DNA of 64,000 nt from Granulosicoccus sp964449565 (GTDB taxonomy: Bacteria; Pseudomonadota; Gammaproteobacteria; Granulosicoccales; Granulosicoccaceae). The DNA lies in the NCBI GenBank assembly GCA_964449565.1, contig CAYUZB010000002.1:1-64000 (forward strand), read 5' to 3'. The notes under the pieces are model-generated. The model saw only the letters and a list, made by a program, of their open reading frames with translations. It did no database searches and was not told the DNA's origin. How positions within the stretch are numbered: position 1 is the stretch's first letter; the number at the start of each line of letters is the position of its first letter. Positions 44,139 through 52,421 of this stretch are shown one piece after another. The position numbers and the translations under genes are program-made.

Positions 44139-44168
44139 GGCGCACGGGCCAGTAAGCAGCCGTGCGCC
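44139..44168 (+). terminator. GC-rich hairpin after the coiled-coil gene
   Basis: GGCGCACGG (44139-44147) and its complement CCGTGCGCC (44160-44168) form a perfect 9-bp stem with a 12-base loop, 17 bases after the stop codon. No T-run follows, so it may be a 3'-end stabiliser rather than a true terminator. Confidence 0.4.
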
Positions 44169-44294
44169 AACCAGGCCTGTCTGAATGCTGGCCGCAAGCC
44201 TGAAATTCCGCCTTTCCCGCTTGCGATTTCACTCGTTCTGCCTTACTCGGTATCATGCGAGTGACTCCGATAACGGTTTGACAAAGGCTCGCCC

Positions 44295-45092
44295 ATGACT
44301 CCCGCATCCGCCAGCTCAACAGCAACCCACCCCGACACTCAATCGCTTGCCGCCATAGAGCGTGACCGCCACGACCTGGCACTGGCAATGCGACTGGCCG
44401 AACGTTTCGGGTTTCACGAGGGTATATGCAATCATTTCTCGGTTCGACTCGACACGGATGACGAACGTTATTTGATCAACCCCTACGGACTTCACTGGTC
44501 AGAGATTCAAGCCGATTCGCTGCTTATGATCGATGGCGATGGGCAAATTCTGGAAGGGGATGGCGAAGTAGAGGATACCGCTCGGTTTATTCACGTTGCC
44601 GGGCACAGAGCCAACCCACGCCACAAAGCTCTCTTTCACACCCATATGCCGTACGCCACGGCAATGACAATGCTCGAAGACACGGCTGCCACGCTAACCA
44701 TGGCGCATCAGACCGCGGTCCGTTTTCATGACCGGACGGCCTATGAGCGAAGTTTCGGTGGTCTTGCTCACGATGAATCCGAAGGCGAGCGAATCGCAGC
44801 GAAAGCCGCCAAGGCGCAAGAGATTGATGTAGTCTTCCTCGCCAATCATGGCGTGGTCGTCGGTGGGCCGAGCGTCGCCATGGCTTTTGACGATCTGTAC
44901 TATCTCGAGCGAGCTTGTCGGCAACATGTATTGGCTCTGCAAACCGGCGCGACACTCAAATTGATCGACAAGGAAACTGTTGCACTGACCGCCAAGCAAA
45001 TCATGGCAGACATGCCTGAGTTTGCCGAGAAGCATTTTCGCGCTTTGCAGCGTGTATTAAAAAATAACCCACATCACCTTTTTATTTTCTGA
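44295..45092 (+). CDS. class II aldolase/adducin-family protein
   Basis: A 265-residue cytoplasmic protein of the class II aldolase/adducin family, which includes zinc-dependent aldolases, dehydratases and decarboxylases. Visible are the substrate-side GICNHFSVRLD, the metal-binding FHTHMPYATAMTM and the third His in FLANHGVVVGG. Its true substrate cannot be told; many members of this subgroup are uncharacterised. It lies 20 bases before pxpB on the same strand, which suggests cotranscription with 5-oxoprolinase genes. Confidence 0.87.
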   Translation: MTPASASSTATHPDTQSLAAIERDRHDLALAMRLAERFGFHEGICNHFSVRLDTDDERYLINPYGLHWSEIQADSLLMIDGDGQILEGDGEVEDTARFIHVAGHRANPRHKALFHTHMPYATAMTMLEDTAATLTMAHQTAVRFHDRTAYERSFGGLAHDESEGERIAAKAAKAQEIDVVFLANHGVVVGGPSVAMAFDDLYYLERACRQHVLALQTGATLKLIDKETVALTAKQIMADMPEFAEKHFRALQRVLKNNPHHLFIF

Positions 45093-45112
45093 AAACCCAT
45101 TTTAGATAGTTC

Positions 45113-45871
45113 ATGTCAGTCAATAATATTCCATCGGACTGGACTATTCGCTCGGCCGGCGACACCGCGATTATCATCGAGTTTGGTGACTCGGTCGACC
45201 TTGCTATCCTGAACAAGGTAACGAAGCTCGATACGGCCATTCAAAAAGCGTTTGCCGATAATCAACTCGACGGTCTGCTTGAAACAGTGCCAACCTTCCG
45301 ATCATTGGCAGTGATCCTGGACCCGGGCATTACCACACCTGAAAAACTCGTCAACAAGATTGCAGCATTGTCGGTCGACGTCGACGCCAGTAAAAATCAA
45401 AAAACAAGACACTGGAAGCTTCCGGTTTGCTATGGCGATGAGTTTGGTCCTGATCTGCCTGAGGTTGCCAAGGCCTGTGGTATGAATGAAGAAACAGTCA
45501 TCAAAACGCATCTTGATCAAACCTACGTTGTCTACATGCTGGGCTTTCAACCAGGTTATGCCTTTATGGGCGATATCAATCACGCATTGAGACTGCCAAG
45601 ACGAACCGAACCACGTTTACGAGTGCCTGCGGGCAGCGTTGCCATCGCCAATCAGCTAACCGGTATCTATCCGTGGGAAAGCCCCGGTGGCTGGCATGTG
45701 ATTGGGCGTTGCCCGACGCCGCTTTTCTCCGGACATAATCAACCACCAGCGCTGTTGCGTTCAGGCGATAAAGTAAGTTTCAAAGCAATTGATCTGAAAC
45801 AATACAAACATCTGATGGACACGCGCGCCGCCGGTGAGATAAATCTTGACGAACTGCGTGCCGATGTTTGA
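45113..45871 (+). CDS. pxpB: PxpB, 5-oxoprolinase subunit B (KipI-like)
   Basis: PxpB is part of the ATP-dependent 5-oxoprolinase PxpABC, which opens 5-oxoproline to glutamate. The 252-residue product has the KipI/CT_C_D pattern: SAGDTAIIIEFGD near the start, MLGFQPGYAFMGDI, LRVPAGSVAIANQLTGIYPW and SPGGWHVIGRCPTPLF. It overlaps pxpC by 8 bases. Confidence 0.94.
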   Translation: MSVNNIPSDWTIRSAGDTAIIIEFGDSVDLAILNKVTKLDTAIQKAFADNQLDGLLETVPTFRSLAVILDPGITTPEKLVNKIAALSVDVDASKNQKTRHWKLPVCYGDEFGPDLPEVAKACGMNEETVIKTHLDQTYVVYMLGFQPGYAFMGDINHALRLPRRTEPRLRVPAGSVAIANQLTGIYPWESPGGWHVIGRCPTPLFSGHNQPPALLRSGDKVSFKAIDLKQYKHLMDTRAAGEINLDELRADV

Positions 45872-46883
45872 AATTCTTCAGCCAGGCTTGCTAAGCACAT
45901 TGCAGGATCAAGGGCGCAAGGGCATGCGGCACCTCGGCATACCCTGGTCAGGTGTGATGGTACCGCCCTGGCAAATACTGGCCAACGCGCTTGTCGGCAA
46001 CGACACGAACGACACCATCATCGAGTGTTTCGAGGGTGTTTTTCTTGGCGTATTCAAGCAGGCCACCCGCATAGCAGTGGCTGCCGATGATAGCGCGACC
46101 CTGACGCTGATTAACGATGACACGGAAATGCCATGTCAGCCGTTCAGAAGTTATGACGTGAGTATCGGAACAAAGCTGAATATCAAGAGTACCGGCGATT
46201 TGCGTCTCGCGGTTCTTGCGATAAAGGGTTTGAAGGTCGCCGGTCAACTTGGCAGTACCGCGACTTATATTAAAGCCGAGCTGGGGGGAATATCAGGTCG
46301 CGCTCTGGAAACGGGTGACGAACTTCAAGTTTCGCAAGCGACTGGCCCCCTCCTGTTCGCAAATGCACTGTCTATTCCGGGTCTTTCCACGGGTGAACTA
46401 CGCGCGGTACCCGGCCCGCAGGAACATCACTTTTCAAAACACGGCCTGCAGGTTTTTTTCTCATCCGAATTTGAACTGACAGCTGAAGCTGATCGTATGG
46501 GATCACGTCTACAAGGCCCTGCCATTGAACATCGGAATGACGCTGCTCGCGACATCGTGTCTGATGCAATTCTGCCGGGCTCGGTACAAGTTCCGGGCAA
46601 CGGGCAACCGATCGTACTCCTCGCCGATGCGCATACGGCAGGCGGCTATCCAAAGATCGCAACCGTGGTGAGCCTGGACTTGCCAGTTCTCGCCCTGGCA
46701 CGTCCGGGCACGCAATTCCAATTCAAGCAAATCTCATCGTCAGAAGCGGTACAGCTGACTAGAAGTTACCGAGCCGATGTGCAACGGGTTTTGTCCTCAC
46801 TGCAAATCGTAACCGACACTATCGATACAACGAGTTTGTTATCACACAATCTTATCGATGGCGTGACCGACGGTTCGAGCTGA
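45864..46883 (+). CDS. pxpC: PxpC, 5-oxoprolinase subunit C (KipA-like)
   Basis: PxpC is the second CT domain-type subunit of bacterial 5-oxoprolinase. The start is ATG 45864 (FEILQPGLLSTLQDQGRKGM follows), overlapping pxpB by 8 bases. The 339-residue product has the family motifs RHLGIPWSGVM, DRMGSRLQGPAIEH and LLADAHTAGGYPKIATV. The order pxpB-pxpC-pxpA is one of the common ones. Confidence 0.94.
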   Translation: MFEILQPGLLSTLQDQGRKGMRHLGIPWSGVMVPPWQILANALVGNDTNDTIIECFEGVFLGVFKQATRIAVAADDSATLTLINDDTEMPCQPFRSYDVSIGTKLNIKSTGDLRLAVLAIKGLKVAGQLGSTATYIKAELGGISGRALETGDELQVSQATGPLLFANALSIPGLSTGELRAVPGPQEHHFSKHGLQVFFSSEFELTAEADRMGSRLQGPAIEHRNDAARDIVSDAILPGSVQVPGNGQPIVLLADAHTAGGYPKIATVVSLDLPVLALARPGTQFQFKQISSSEAVQLTRSYRADVQRVLSSLQIVTDTIDTTSLLSHNLIDGVTDGSS

Positions 46884-46919
46884 GCCATGCAAACAGATCC
46901 AACAACGTAAAGAGGCACC

Positions 46920-47687
46920 ATGAAACTGAATCTGAACGCTGATCTTGGGGAATCATTTGGCCCTTGGCCAATGGGAGATGACGAACGCCTGTTGGCTATT
47001 GTCAACTCAGCCAATGTCGCCTGTGGGTTTCACGCGGGCGATCCGCTCGTCATGCGCGCGACGATCCAGGAGGCAAAGCGCCAAGGTGTCAGTATCGGCG
47101 CTCACCCGGGCTTTCCCGACCTGCAAGGCTTTGGTCGACGTCAGATGCAAATGACACCTGATGAGCTGCATGCGGCGGTCCTCTACCAGCTCGCCGCGCT
47201 TGGCGGTATGTGTACGGCGGCGGGAATCAAAATGACGCACGTCAAGCCGCATGGGGCACTGAATAACATGGCATGTGAAGACATCAATATGTCCACAACC
47301 ATCTGTGACGCAATACGTGCTTTCAATGAAGATCTCATCCTGCTGGCACCGGTTTTATCCGAATTGGCACGCGCCGGGGAGTCCGCTGGATTACGCATTG
47401 GTCTCGAAATCTTCGCCGACCGGACCTATACCGATACCGGGAGCCTGACGCCCAGAAGATTACCTGGATCGGTCATCAGCAACAGTGACGAGTGCATAGC
47501 GCATGTGCGCAAGATGATTGATGCGGGCGGCGTCGTCTCAACCTCAGGCAAGGTGCTGAAGACCCCGTTTCATAGCATCTGCGTGCATGGCGACAATGCG
47601 CACGCTGTGGATACCGCCAAAGCCCTTTCACAGGCACTCCAGGCGCAAGGACATAAATTCATGACGCTGCCTGACATCATCGCCTAG
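46920..47687 (+). CDS. pxpA: PxpA, 5-oxoprolinase subunit A (LamB/YcsF family)
   Basis: PxpA completes the 5-oxoprolinase. The 255-residue product opens with the hallmark LNLNADLGESFGPWPMGDD and ANVACGFHAGDP, and also has GAHPGFPDLQGFGRR, VKPHGALNN and ICVHGDNAHAV. AGAGG-type sequence (AGAGGCACC) lies right before the ATG. It is 36 bases after pxpC. Confidence 0.96.
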   Translation: MKLNLNADLGESFGPWPMGDDERLLAIVNSANVACGFHAGDPLVMRATIQEAKRQGVSIGAHPGFPDLQGFGRRQMQMTPDELHAAVLYQLAALGGMCTAAGIKMTHVKPHGALNNMACEDINMSTTICDAIRAFNEDLILLAPVLSELARAGESAGLRIGLEIFADRTYTDTGSLTPRRLPGSVISNSDECIAHVRKMIDAGGVVSTSGKVLKTPFHSICVHGDNAHAVDTAKALSQALQAQGHKFMTLPDIIA

Positions 47688-47750
47688 CAAGATTATTTAC
47701 GTGGTCTATTCTTCCTTACAAGTAATTATTGAACTTAATAAGGAATTCGC

Positions 47751-48266
47751 ATGAAAGCGCCCCGCATACTGACGTACTCCGTGTCCGCCATGGCACTGTT
47801 GACGCTGGTGGCCTGTGGTGACGACCCTGCCGATAAGCTCAAGGGTGCGGTTGAACCTATCGCCAATGCCGCAAGTTCTGCTGCCTCCGATGTTCTACCC
47901 GACATGGCTGGCGATGACGATACTTTATCGGCGGTTATTGGCGCCAGCGAAATCCCGTATCCGGTCTACCCGAATGGTTCGAAATACCGTGTCGGAGGCG
48001 AAAACGGATTGAAGATCGTGGTGTTTCAGACCGATGATGATTTCGAGCAGGTTGACCGCTACTATCGCGAGGTGTCAGGTCAGGTGGGCATGCCACGTCT
48101 GATAGCGATGAATGATTATGTCCGCTATAGCAAGGACAATGACGACAAGGACCCTTGGGCAACCTATCGGCCCGGTATCGTGATCCACCAATTCAATACG
48201 GATGATGAACGTCAGGCTGTTGGTGCAAAAGGAACTGCACGTACCAATATCATCATGAGCTTCTGA
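47751..48266 (+). CDS. lipoprotein of unknown function
   Basis: A 171-residue predicted lipoprotein: signal peptide (1-21) with lipobox LVAC, Cys22 the lipidated residue, followed by GDDP. Asp at +3 does not match the classic inner-membrane Asp+2 rule, so location is open. The mature part has an acidic linker and a compact domain (about 60-171; IPYPVYPNGSKYRVGGENGL, DRYYREVSGQVGMPRLIAM) that I do not recognise. AAGGA lies 9 bases before the ATG. No operon partner is evident. Confidence 0.82.
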   Translation: MKAPRILTYSVSAMALLTLVACGDDPADKLKGAVEPIANAASSAASDVLPDMAGDDDTLSAVIGASEIPYPVYPNGSKYRVGGENGLKIVVFQTDDDFEQVDRYYREVSGQVGMPRLIAMNDYVRYSKDNDDKDPWATYRPGIVIHQFNTDDERQAVGAKGTARTNIIMSF

Positions 48267-48286
48267 TCGAGCTGATCAGACGTTCC

Positions 48287-48589
48287 TCAAGCCTCTTCGG
48301 CAATTGGTAGCTCTGCTTCCGCTGGTGCCTCATCAGCCATCAGGGCTCCCAATGACAGACCGATTGCAGCGGTTACCTTTCTCAACAAGGCAATAGACAT
48401 ATTGCCCTGCCCGGCTTCTAGCTGGGCAAGATAACGTTCTGATACGCCCGACGTTTCCGCCAGCCTTTTGCGGGACATACGTTTCGCTGTGCGATGAAAT
48501 CGAACACGCTGACCGACGACTTGAAGAAATTCGTCGGTGCTGAGTGAGTCTAGTGTAACTTGCGCTCTGAATGATTCGGAAATGGTCAT
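48287..48589 (-). CDS. HTH (XRE) regulator resembling the N-terminal half of BzdR/BoxR
   Basis: A 100-residue protein with a Cro/C1-type HTH (about 23-82). The sequence ETSGVSERYLAQLEAGQGNM followed by SIALLRKVTAAIGLSL is very like the DNA-binding half of BzdR/BoxR, regulators of benzoyl-CoA pathways that carry a C-terminal shikimate-kinase-like domain binding benzoyl-CoA. That domain is missing: after residue 84 only an acidic Ala/Glu tail follows, and the downstream DNA codes the lipoprotein on the other strand. It may be a free-standing DNA-binding protein without an effector domain. Confidence 0.82.
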   Translation of the reverse strand: MTISESFRAQVTLDSLSTDEFLQVVGQRVRFHRTAKRMSRKRLAETSGVSERYLAQLEAGQGNMSIALLRKVTAAIGLSLGALMADEAPAEAELPIAEEA

Positions 48590-48785
48590 GACCTGTTTAA
48601 CGTGTTAGTTGTGAAGGGCCATCACGGCTCCCTTTCCATGGGTGTAAAATACCACGTCAATGTTATGTCATCGGGTGAATCTTGGCAACAATTTACACTT
48701 AACGACGTTGAGACACATTTATTTTTGTGCGCGGGTCATTGCTTTGGCGCCGAAAATCCAATATCAACCATCAAGGGCCTGAACT

Positions 48786-49280
48786 TCAAGGACTTTCTAG
48801 ATACCGCTTTGCGGCCTCGAGTTGGCCTTGATCCAGGTTATTTGGTACCACAGACTCATCAATGCTGATTCGACGGCGCCGGCCACTGATGACCAAACCG
48901 GCCATGGCAGCAATAAACAAGGCGAACGGCAGAATCCACAAGACCAGTGTCTTGCTGGAGAAACGTGGTCGATACAGCACGAACTCGCCATAACGCGCGA
49001 CCAGATATTCGTCTATCTCAACGCGGCTGTTACCGGCTAGAATTTGCGAGCGAATTTCGCGACGCAGGTCGCCGGCCAGATCAGCATTTGAATCAGCCAG
49101 ATTCTGGTTCTGGCATTTGAGACAGCGATACTCACGCAACAATAACTGGTAAAGCGTCGCCTGCTCAGGGGTATCAAATGTCTCCATGACTTCAGCTGCC
49201 CGTGAATACGACGAAGCAAACAAGACAAGCGCCGGCATAAGCAACAAAAATATCGACAGATTGACGCGATTAATTTTCAT
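48786..49280 (-). CDS. ccmH: CcmH, cytochrome c maturation thiol protein
   Basis: CcmH (CcmL type) keeps apocytochrome c thiols reduced for haem attachment. The 164-residue product has a signal peptide (about 1-28), the RCLKCQNQ motif (two redox Cys) in the periplasmic domain, YRPRFSSKTLVLWILPFALF with the membrane segment (about 112-132), and a short cytoplasmic tail. The start overlaps ccmG by 4 bases. No CcmI-type TPR domain or gene follows; the next 196 bases are free of genes. Confidence 0.93.
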   Translation of the reverse strand: MKINRVNLSIFLLLMPALVLFASSYSRAAEVMETFDTPEQATLYQLLLREYRCLKCQNQNLADSNADLAGDLRREIRSQILAGNSRVEIDEYLVARYGEFVLYRPRFSSKTLVLWILPFALFIAAMAGLVISGRRRRISIDESVVPNNLDQGQLEAAKRYLESP

Positions 49281-49819
49281 AACATCTCCGCTTGCAACTT
49301 CTCGACAACCGGTATCAAGGTGTCCTGAATATCATCGTTATCAAGCGCGCCAACATGCTTGTATCGAACACGCCCCAGATGATCAATGACAAATGTTTCA
49401 GGGACACCGTAAACACCCCAGTCGATACCGACAGAACCATCGCGATCATCGAGTACGGCGGCGTAAGGATTGCCAAAGCGATCAAGCCAACCCGCCGCAT
49501 CTGTCGGTGTATCTTTGTAGTTAAGTCCAACAATAGGCACATCAAAATTCTCTGACAAGCTGACGAGCAATGGATGTTCTTGAATACAGGACACACACCA
49601 ACTGGCCCAGACATTGAACACCCAGACTTCGCCTACCATCGAGTCATTCGTGAATGGCTTATCGGATGCGGGCAATGTCGCCACACTAATAACGGGCGCC
49701 TCTTTGTCTATCAGTGGCGACGGCAGATGCGACGGGTCAAGCTGCAAGCCACGCCATAAAAAAACTGCGAGCGCAATAAACGCCAAAAATGGCAGAAAAG
49801 TCAGCAGGCGAGGTTTCAT
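49277..49819 (-). CDS. ccmG: CcmG/DsbE, thiol:disulfide interchange protein
   Basis: A membrane-anchored periplasmic thioredoxin-fold protein that supplies electrons to CcmH and apocytochrome. The 180-residue product has an N-terminal anchor (about 5-24) and a thioredoxin domain with WASWCVSC (redox Cys pair), NYKDTPTDAAGWLDRFGNPY and GVYGVPETFVID with the cis-Pro. The starts and stops of ccmF, ccmG and ccmH overlap by 4 bases each. Confidence 0.95.
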   Translation of the reverse strand: MKPRLLTFLPFLAFIALAVFLWRGLQLDPSHLPSPLIDKEAPVISVATLPASDKPFTNDSMVGEVWVFNVWASWCVSCIQEHPLLVSLSENFDVPIVGLNYKDTPTDAAGWLDRFGNPYAAVLDDRDGSVGIDWGVYGVPETFVIDHLGRVRYKHVGALDNDDIQDTLIPVVEKLQAEML

Positions 49820-50834
49820 TGCGAGGTTGCCGGAACCGCTGATGTTGGCCCAGTGGCTATTTTTTTATTTTTATCACGTACCACGGCAAGCTTTCGATAG
49901 CGACGATCAGATGCGGCCAATATGCCACCGATACCCATGAATACCGTACCCAGCCAGATCCAGCGAATGTATGGCTTTACCTGTAGTCGCACACTCCAGG
50001 AGCCATTCCCCAGATGTTCACCGAGCGCTACAAACAGGTCGCGCGACATATCCCCATCAATGCCAGCTTCGGTCATATTCTCACGGCGCACATCGTACAA
50101 TCGCTTTTCGGCGATCACGGTGCCTGTTTCTCCGCCGTGCAGATCGGTGAAGCTCATGTTCGCCTGCGCGGCGCTGTAATTGGGTCCACGGACTTGTTCT
50201 ACCGAATTTAAGCGAAAATTATAGTCGCCAACCTGATGTTCGGAACCGGTACTCATGCGTACTGTTTCTTCTTTGGTGTAGATCGACGTCAATGCAACAC
50301 CCAAGGTAAACATGGCGAGTCCCACATGGGCAACTGACATACCCCAGAATGCAGCGGGAGTATGGGTAATTGACGACAGGCGAAGCCGCTTGTTACGCAA
50401 GCGATAGTAAACGCCATACACAGTAGTCAAGGTAATCCAAAGGGTCAGCGCTATTGAGGCCGCCGCGGTAATCTTGTAATCACTGAAACTGGCAGCCAGC
50501 AATGCGCCACCGATCACACTGACCACCGCCAGCACAACCAGACTGTTGCGCTTGCCCTTCAATTTGTCTCGCTTCCAGTTCAATAGCGCACCGACTCCGA
50601 CTGCCAACAAAATCGGCAACATCAGAGGAACGAAAACCACATTGAACCATTGCTCTCCGACGGAGAGCTTGCCAAGACCGAGTGCATCAATGACCAGCGG
50701 ATACATGGTGCCGATCAAGACCGCAGCACACGCAACAACCAGTAATAGATTATTCAATAGCAAACCACTTTCTCGCGAAACCAGTTCGTAACCCTGAGTG
50801 CTGGTCAGCCGATGGGCACGAAAGGCAAAGAGCA
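49816..50834 (-). CDS. ccmF: CcmF, haem lyase, C-terminal part (broken by assembly gap)
   Basis: C-terminal section of CcmF, the membrane protein that ligates haem to apocytochrome c. It reads from LFAFRAHRLTSTQGYELVSR at the gap edge through LLLNNLLLVVACAAVLIGTM and several membrane segments to a periplasmic domain (SVEQVRGPNYSAAQ, ITEAGIDGDMSRDLFVALGE) and the last helix IWLGTVFMGIGGILAASDRR. The N-terminal section lies on the other side of a 100-N gap in a different reading phase, which only reflects unknown gap size. The stop overlaps ccmG by 4 bases. Confidence 0.93.
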
Positions 50835-50934
50835 NNNNNNNNNNNNNNNNNNNNNNNNNNNNNNNNNNNNNNNNNNNNNNNNNNNNNNNNNNNNNNNNNN
50901 NNNNNNNNNNNNNNNNNNNNNNNNNNNNNNNNNN
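50835..50934. other. 100-N assembly gap inside ccmF
   Basis: Exactly 100 N, the conventional placeholder for a gap of unknown length. Compared with the known CcmF layout, roughly 50 residues (about 150 bases) seem to be missing, between TALLHS and LFAFRA. Confidence 0.95.
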
Positions 50935-51718
50935 GAGAATGCAGCAATGCGGTCCCGACCAACCAAGGCATGAACGAAGCATTTTCAACTGGGTCCCAGA
51001 ACCACCAGCCTCCCCAGCCAAGCTCATAGTAGGCCCAGAAACTACCCAATGAGATGCCGATGGTCAGAAACATCCAAGCAATATTTGTCCAAGGACGCAT
51101 CCAGCGTAGCGTCGCCGCATCGAGCTTTCCACCGATAAGCGCTGCGATGGCAAAGGCGAAGGCGACCGAAAAACCCACGTACCCCATGTACAACATCGGC
51201 GGATGTATCGCCATGCCCGGATCCTGCAACAAGGGATTCAGCGAGGCGCCGTCAAGCGGCACGTTGGCAAGTCGGGCAAACGGGTTGGACGTCAAAATCA
51301 CAAACAACAGAAATCCGGTGCTGATCATGCCCAGTACCGAAAGCACGCGTGCCAGCAAAACTTCAGGTAACGAGCGACTGAAAATAGCCACCGCACCGAT
51401 CCACAACGCCAAAATCAGACACCACAACAGAATCGATCCTTCATGCCCACCCCATACGCCGGAGATTCGATAAACAAGCGGCAAGGTTGTGTTGCTGTTG
51501 CTTGCAACATAGGCCACGCTGAAATCATGACTGATGAAAGCCCAGGTCAGACAGCCGTAAGATAGAATCAGCAGAAACATCTGCACATTGGCAGCAGGCT
51601 TCGCCAAGCCCATAAAACCGCGGTGTCCGGTAAAGCTTCCGAGTAGCGGCAACACCGATAAAACCAGCGCCGTACTGAGCGCCAGAATCATTGCGAAATG
51701 TCCAAGCTCGGGGATCAT
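50935..51718 (-). CDS. ccmF: CcmF, haem lyase, N-terminal part (broken by assembly gap)
   Basis: N-terminal 261 residues of CcmF, with the WWD haem-handling domain: YELGWGGWWFWDPVENASFM near residues 230-250, preceded by PLLQDPGMAIHPPMLYMGY with the first haem-ligand His region. About seven membrane segments are visible. The reading frame runs into the 100-N gap after TALLHS. The ATG at 51718 overlaps the ccmE stop by 4 bases. Confidence 0.94.
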
Positions 51719-52191
51719 GGGTCAACCAACGTTGTGTTGCCGTAAGTAGCTGTCGTACCCGGCATTTGCCCGGCTTTCTCCAAAGCTTCGGCGACTTCCG
51801 GAGGCATGTAGTTCTCATCGTGTTTGGCCAATACTTCGCTCGCCACAAAAACACCGGACTCATCGAGTTTACCCTGAGCAACTATCCCCTGCCCCTCACG
51901 AAACAGATCCGGCAAAATGCCCTTGTAACTGATAGTCACGGTTTCGCGCGTATCGCTAACCTGAAATTTTACGGCAAGATCCTGTTCACCACGCTTGACA
52001 CTGCCATCGACCACCATGCCCCCAACGCGAAAGCGCGTGCCTGGATCCACATTGCCGGCCGCAACATCAGTCGGAGAATGAAACAGCATGAGATTCTGTC
52101 GAAAAGCATTGACACCAAATACCACCGCCAGGCTTACGCCTGCGAGCATCAGTGTTACCAGAACAAGGCGTTGTCGGCGCTTTGGAGTCAT
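51715..52191 (-). CDS. ccmE: CcmE, periplasmic haem chaperone
   Basis: CcmE carries haem covalently to CcmF. The 158-residue product has an N-terminal anchor (about 9-29), an OB-fold domain (RFRVGGMVVDGSVKRGEQDL, VAQGKLDESGVFVASEVLAK) and the haem-binding His in AKHDENYMPPEV (about 121-132). All typical features are present. Both ends overlap neighbours by 4 bases. Confidence 0.96.
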   Translation of the reverse strand: MTPKRRQRLVLVTLMLAGVSLAVVFGVNAFRQNLMLFHSPTDVAAGNVDPGTRFRVGGMVVDGSVKRGEQDLAVKFQVSDTRETVTISYKGILPDLFREGQGIVAQGKLDESGVFVASEVLAKHDENYMPPEVAEALEKAGQMPGTTATYGNTTLVDP

Positions 52192-52421
52192 CGGTTTACC
52201 TGTGACGGAGTTACATCTTCAGTGGCGATACGATCTTGATCACGTTTCAGTTTGCGGTCCCGTTCACGAAGAGCGATGGCAAACGATTCACGCGTGACCC
52301 TTTTGTGTTCATGCGAGGACCACACCAGTATGGACACAATGAGCAGAAAGCTCAGGCCGAACGCGGACCATACGTAAAAGGCATAGCCGCCCATCGCCAA
52401 AAACTCAGTTAAGACTGTCAT
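52188..52421 (-). CDS. ccmD: CcmD, haem exporter accessory protein
   Basis: A 77-residue single-pass membrane protein (about 10-35; GGYAFYVWSAFGLSFLLIV) with a basic cytoplasmic tail, typical of CcmD, which helps release holo-CcmE from CcmABC. The start is ATG 52421, overlapping the ccmC stop by 4 bases (ATGA); an earlier start inside ccmC is unlikely. The tail is slightly longer than usual. Confidence 0.9.
   Translation of the reverse strand: MTVLTEFLAMGGYAFYVWSAFGLSFLLIVSILVWSSHEHKRVTRESFAIALRERDRKLKRDQDRIATEDVTPSQVNR

Noticed and set aside
48602..48868. An 88-codon plus-strand open frame between the HTH gene and ccmH
   Set aside because: Its 3' third is antisense to ccmH and the protein shows no family features.
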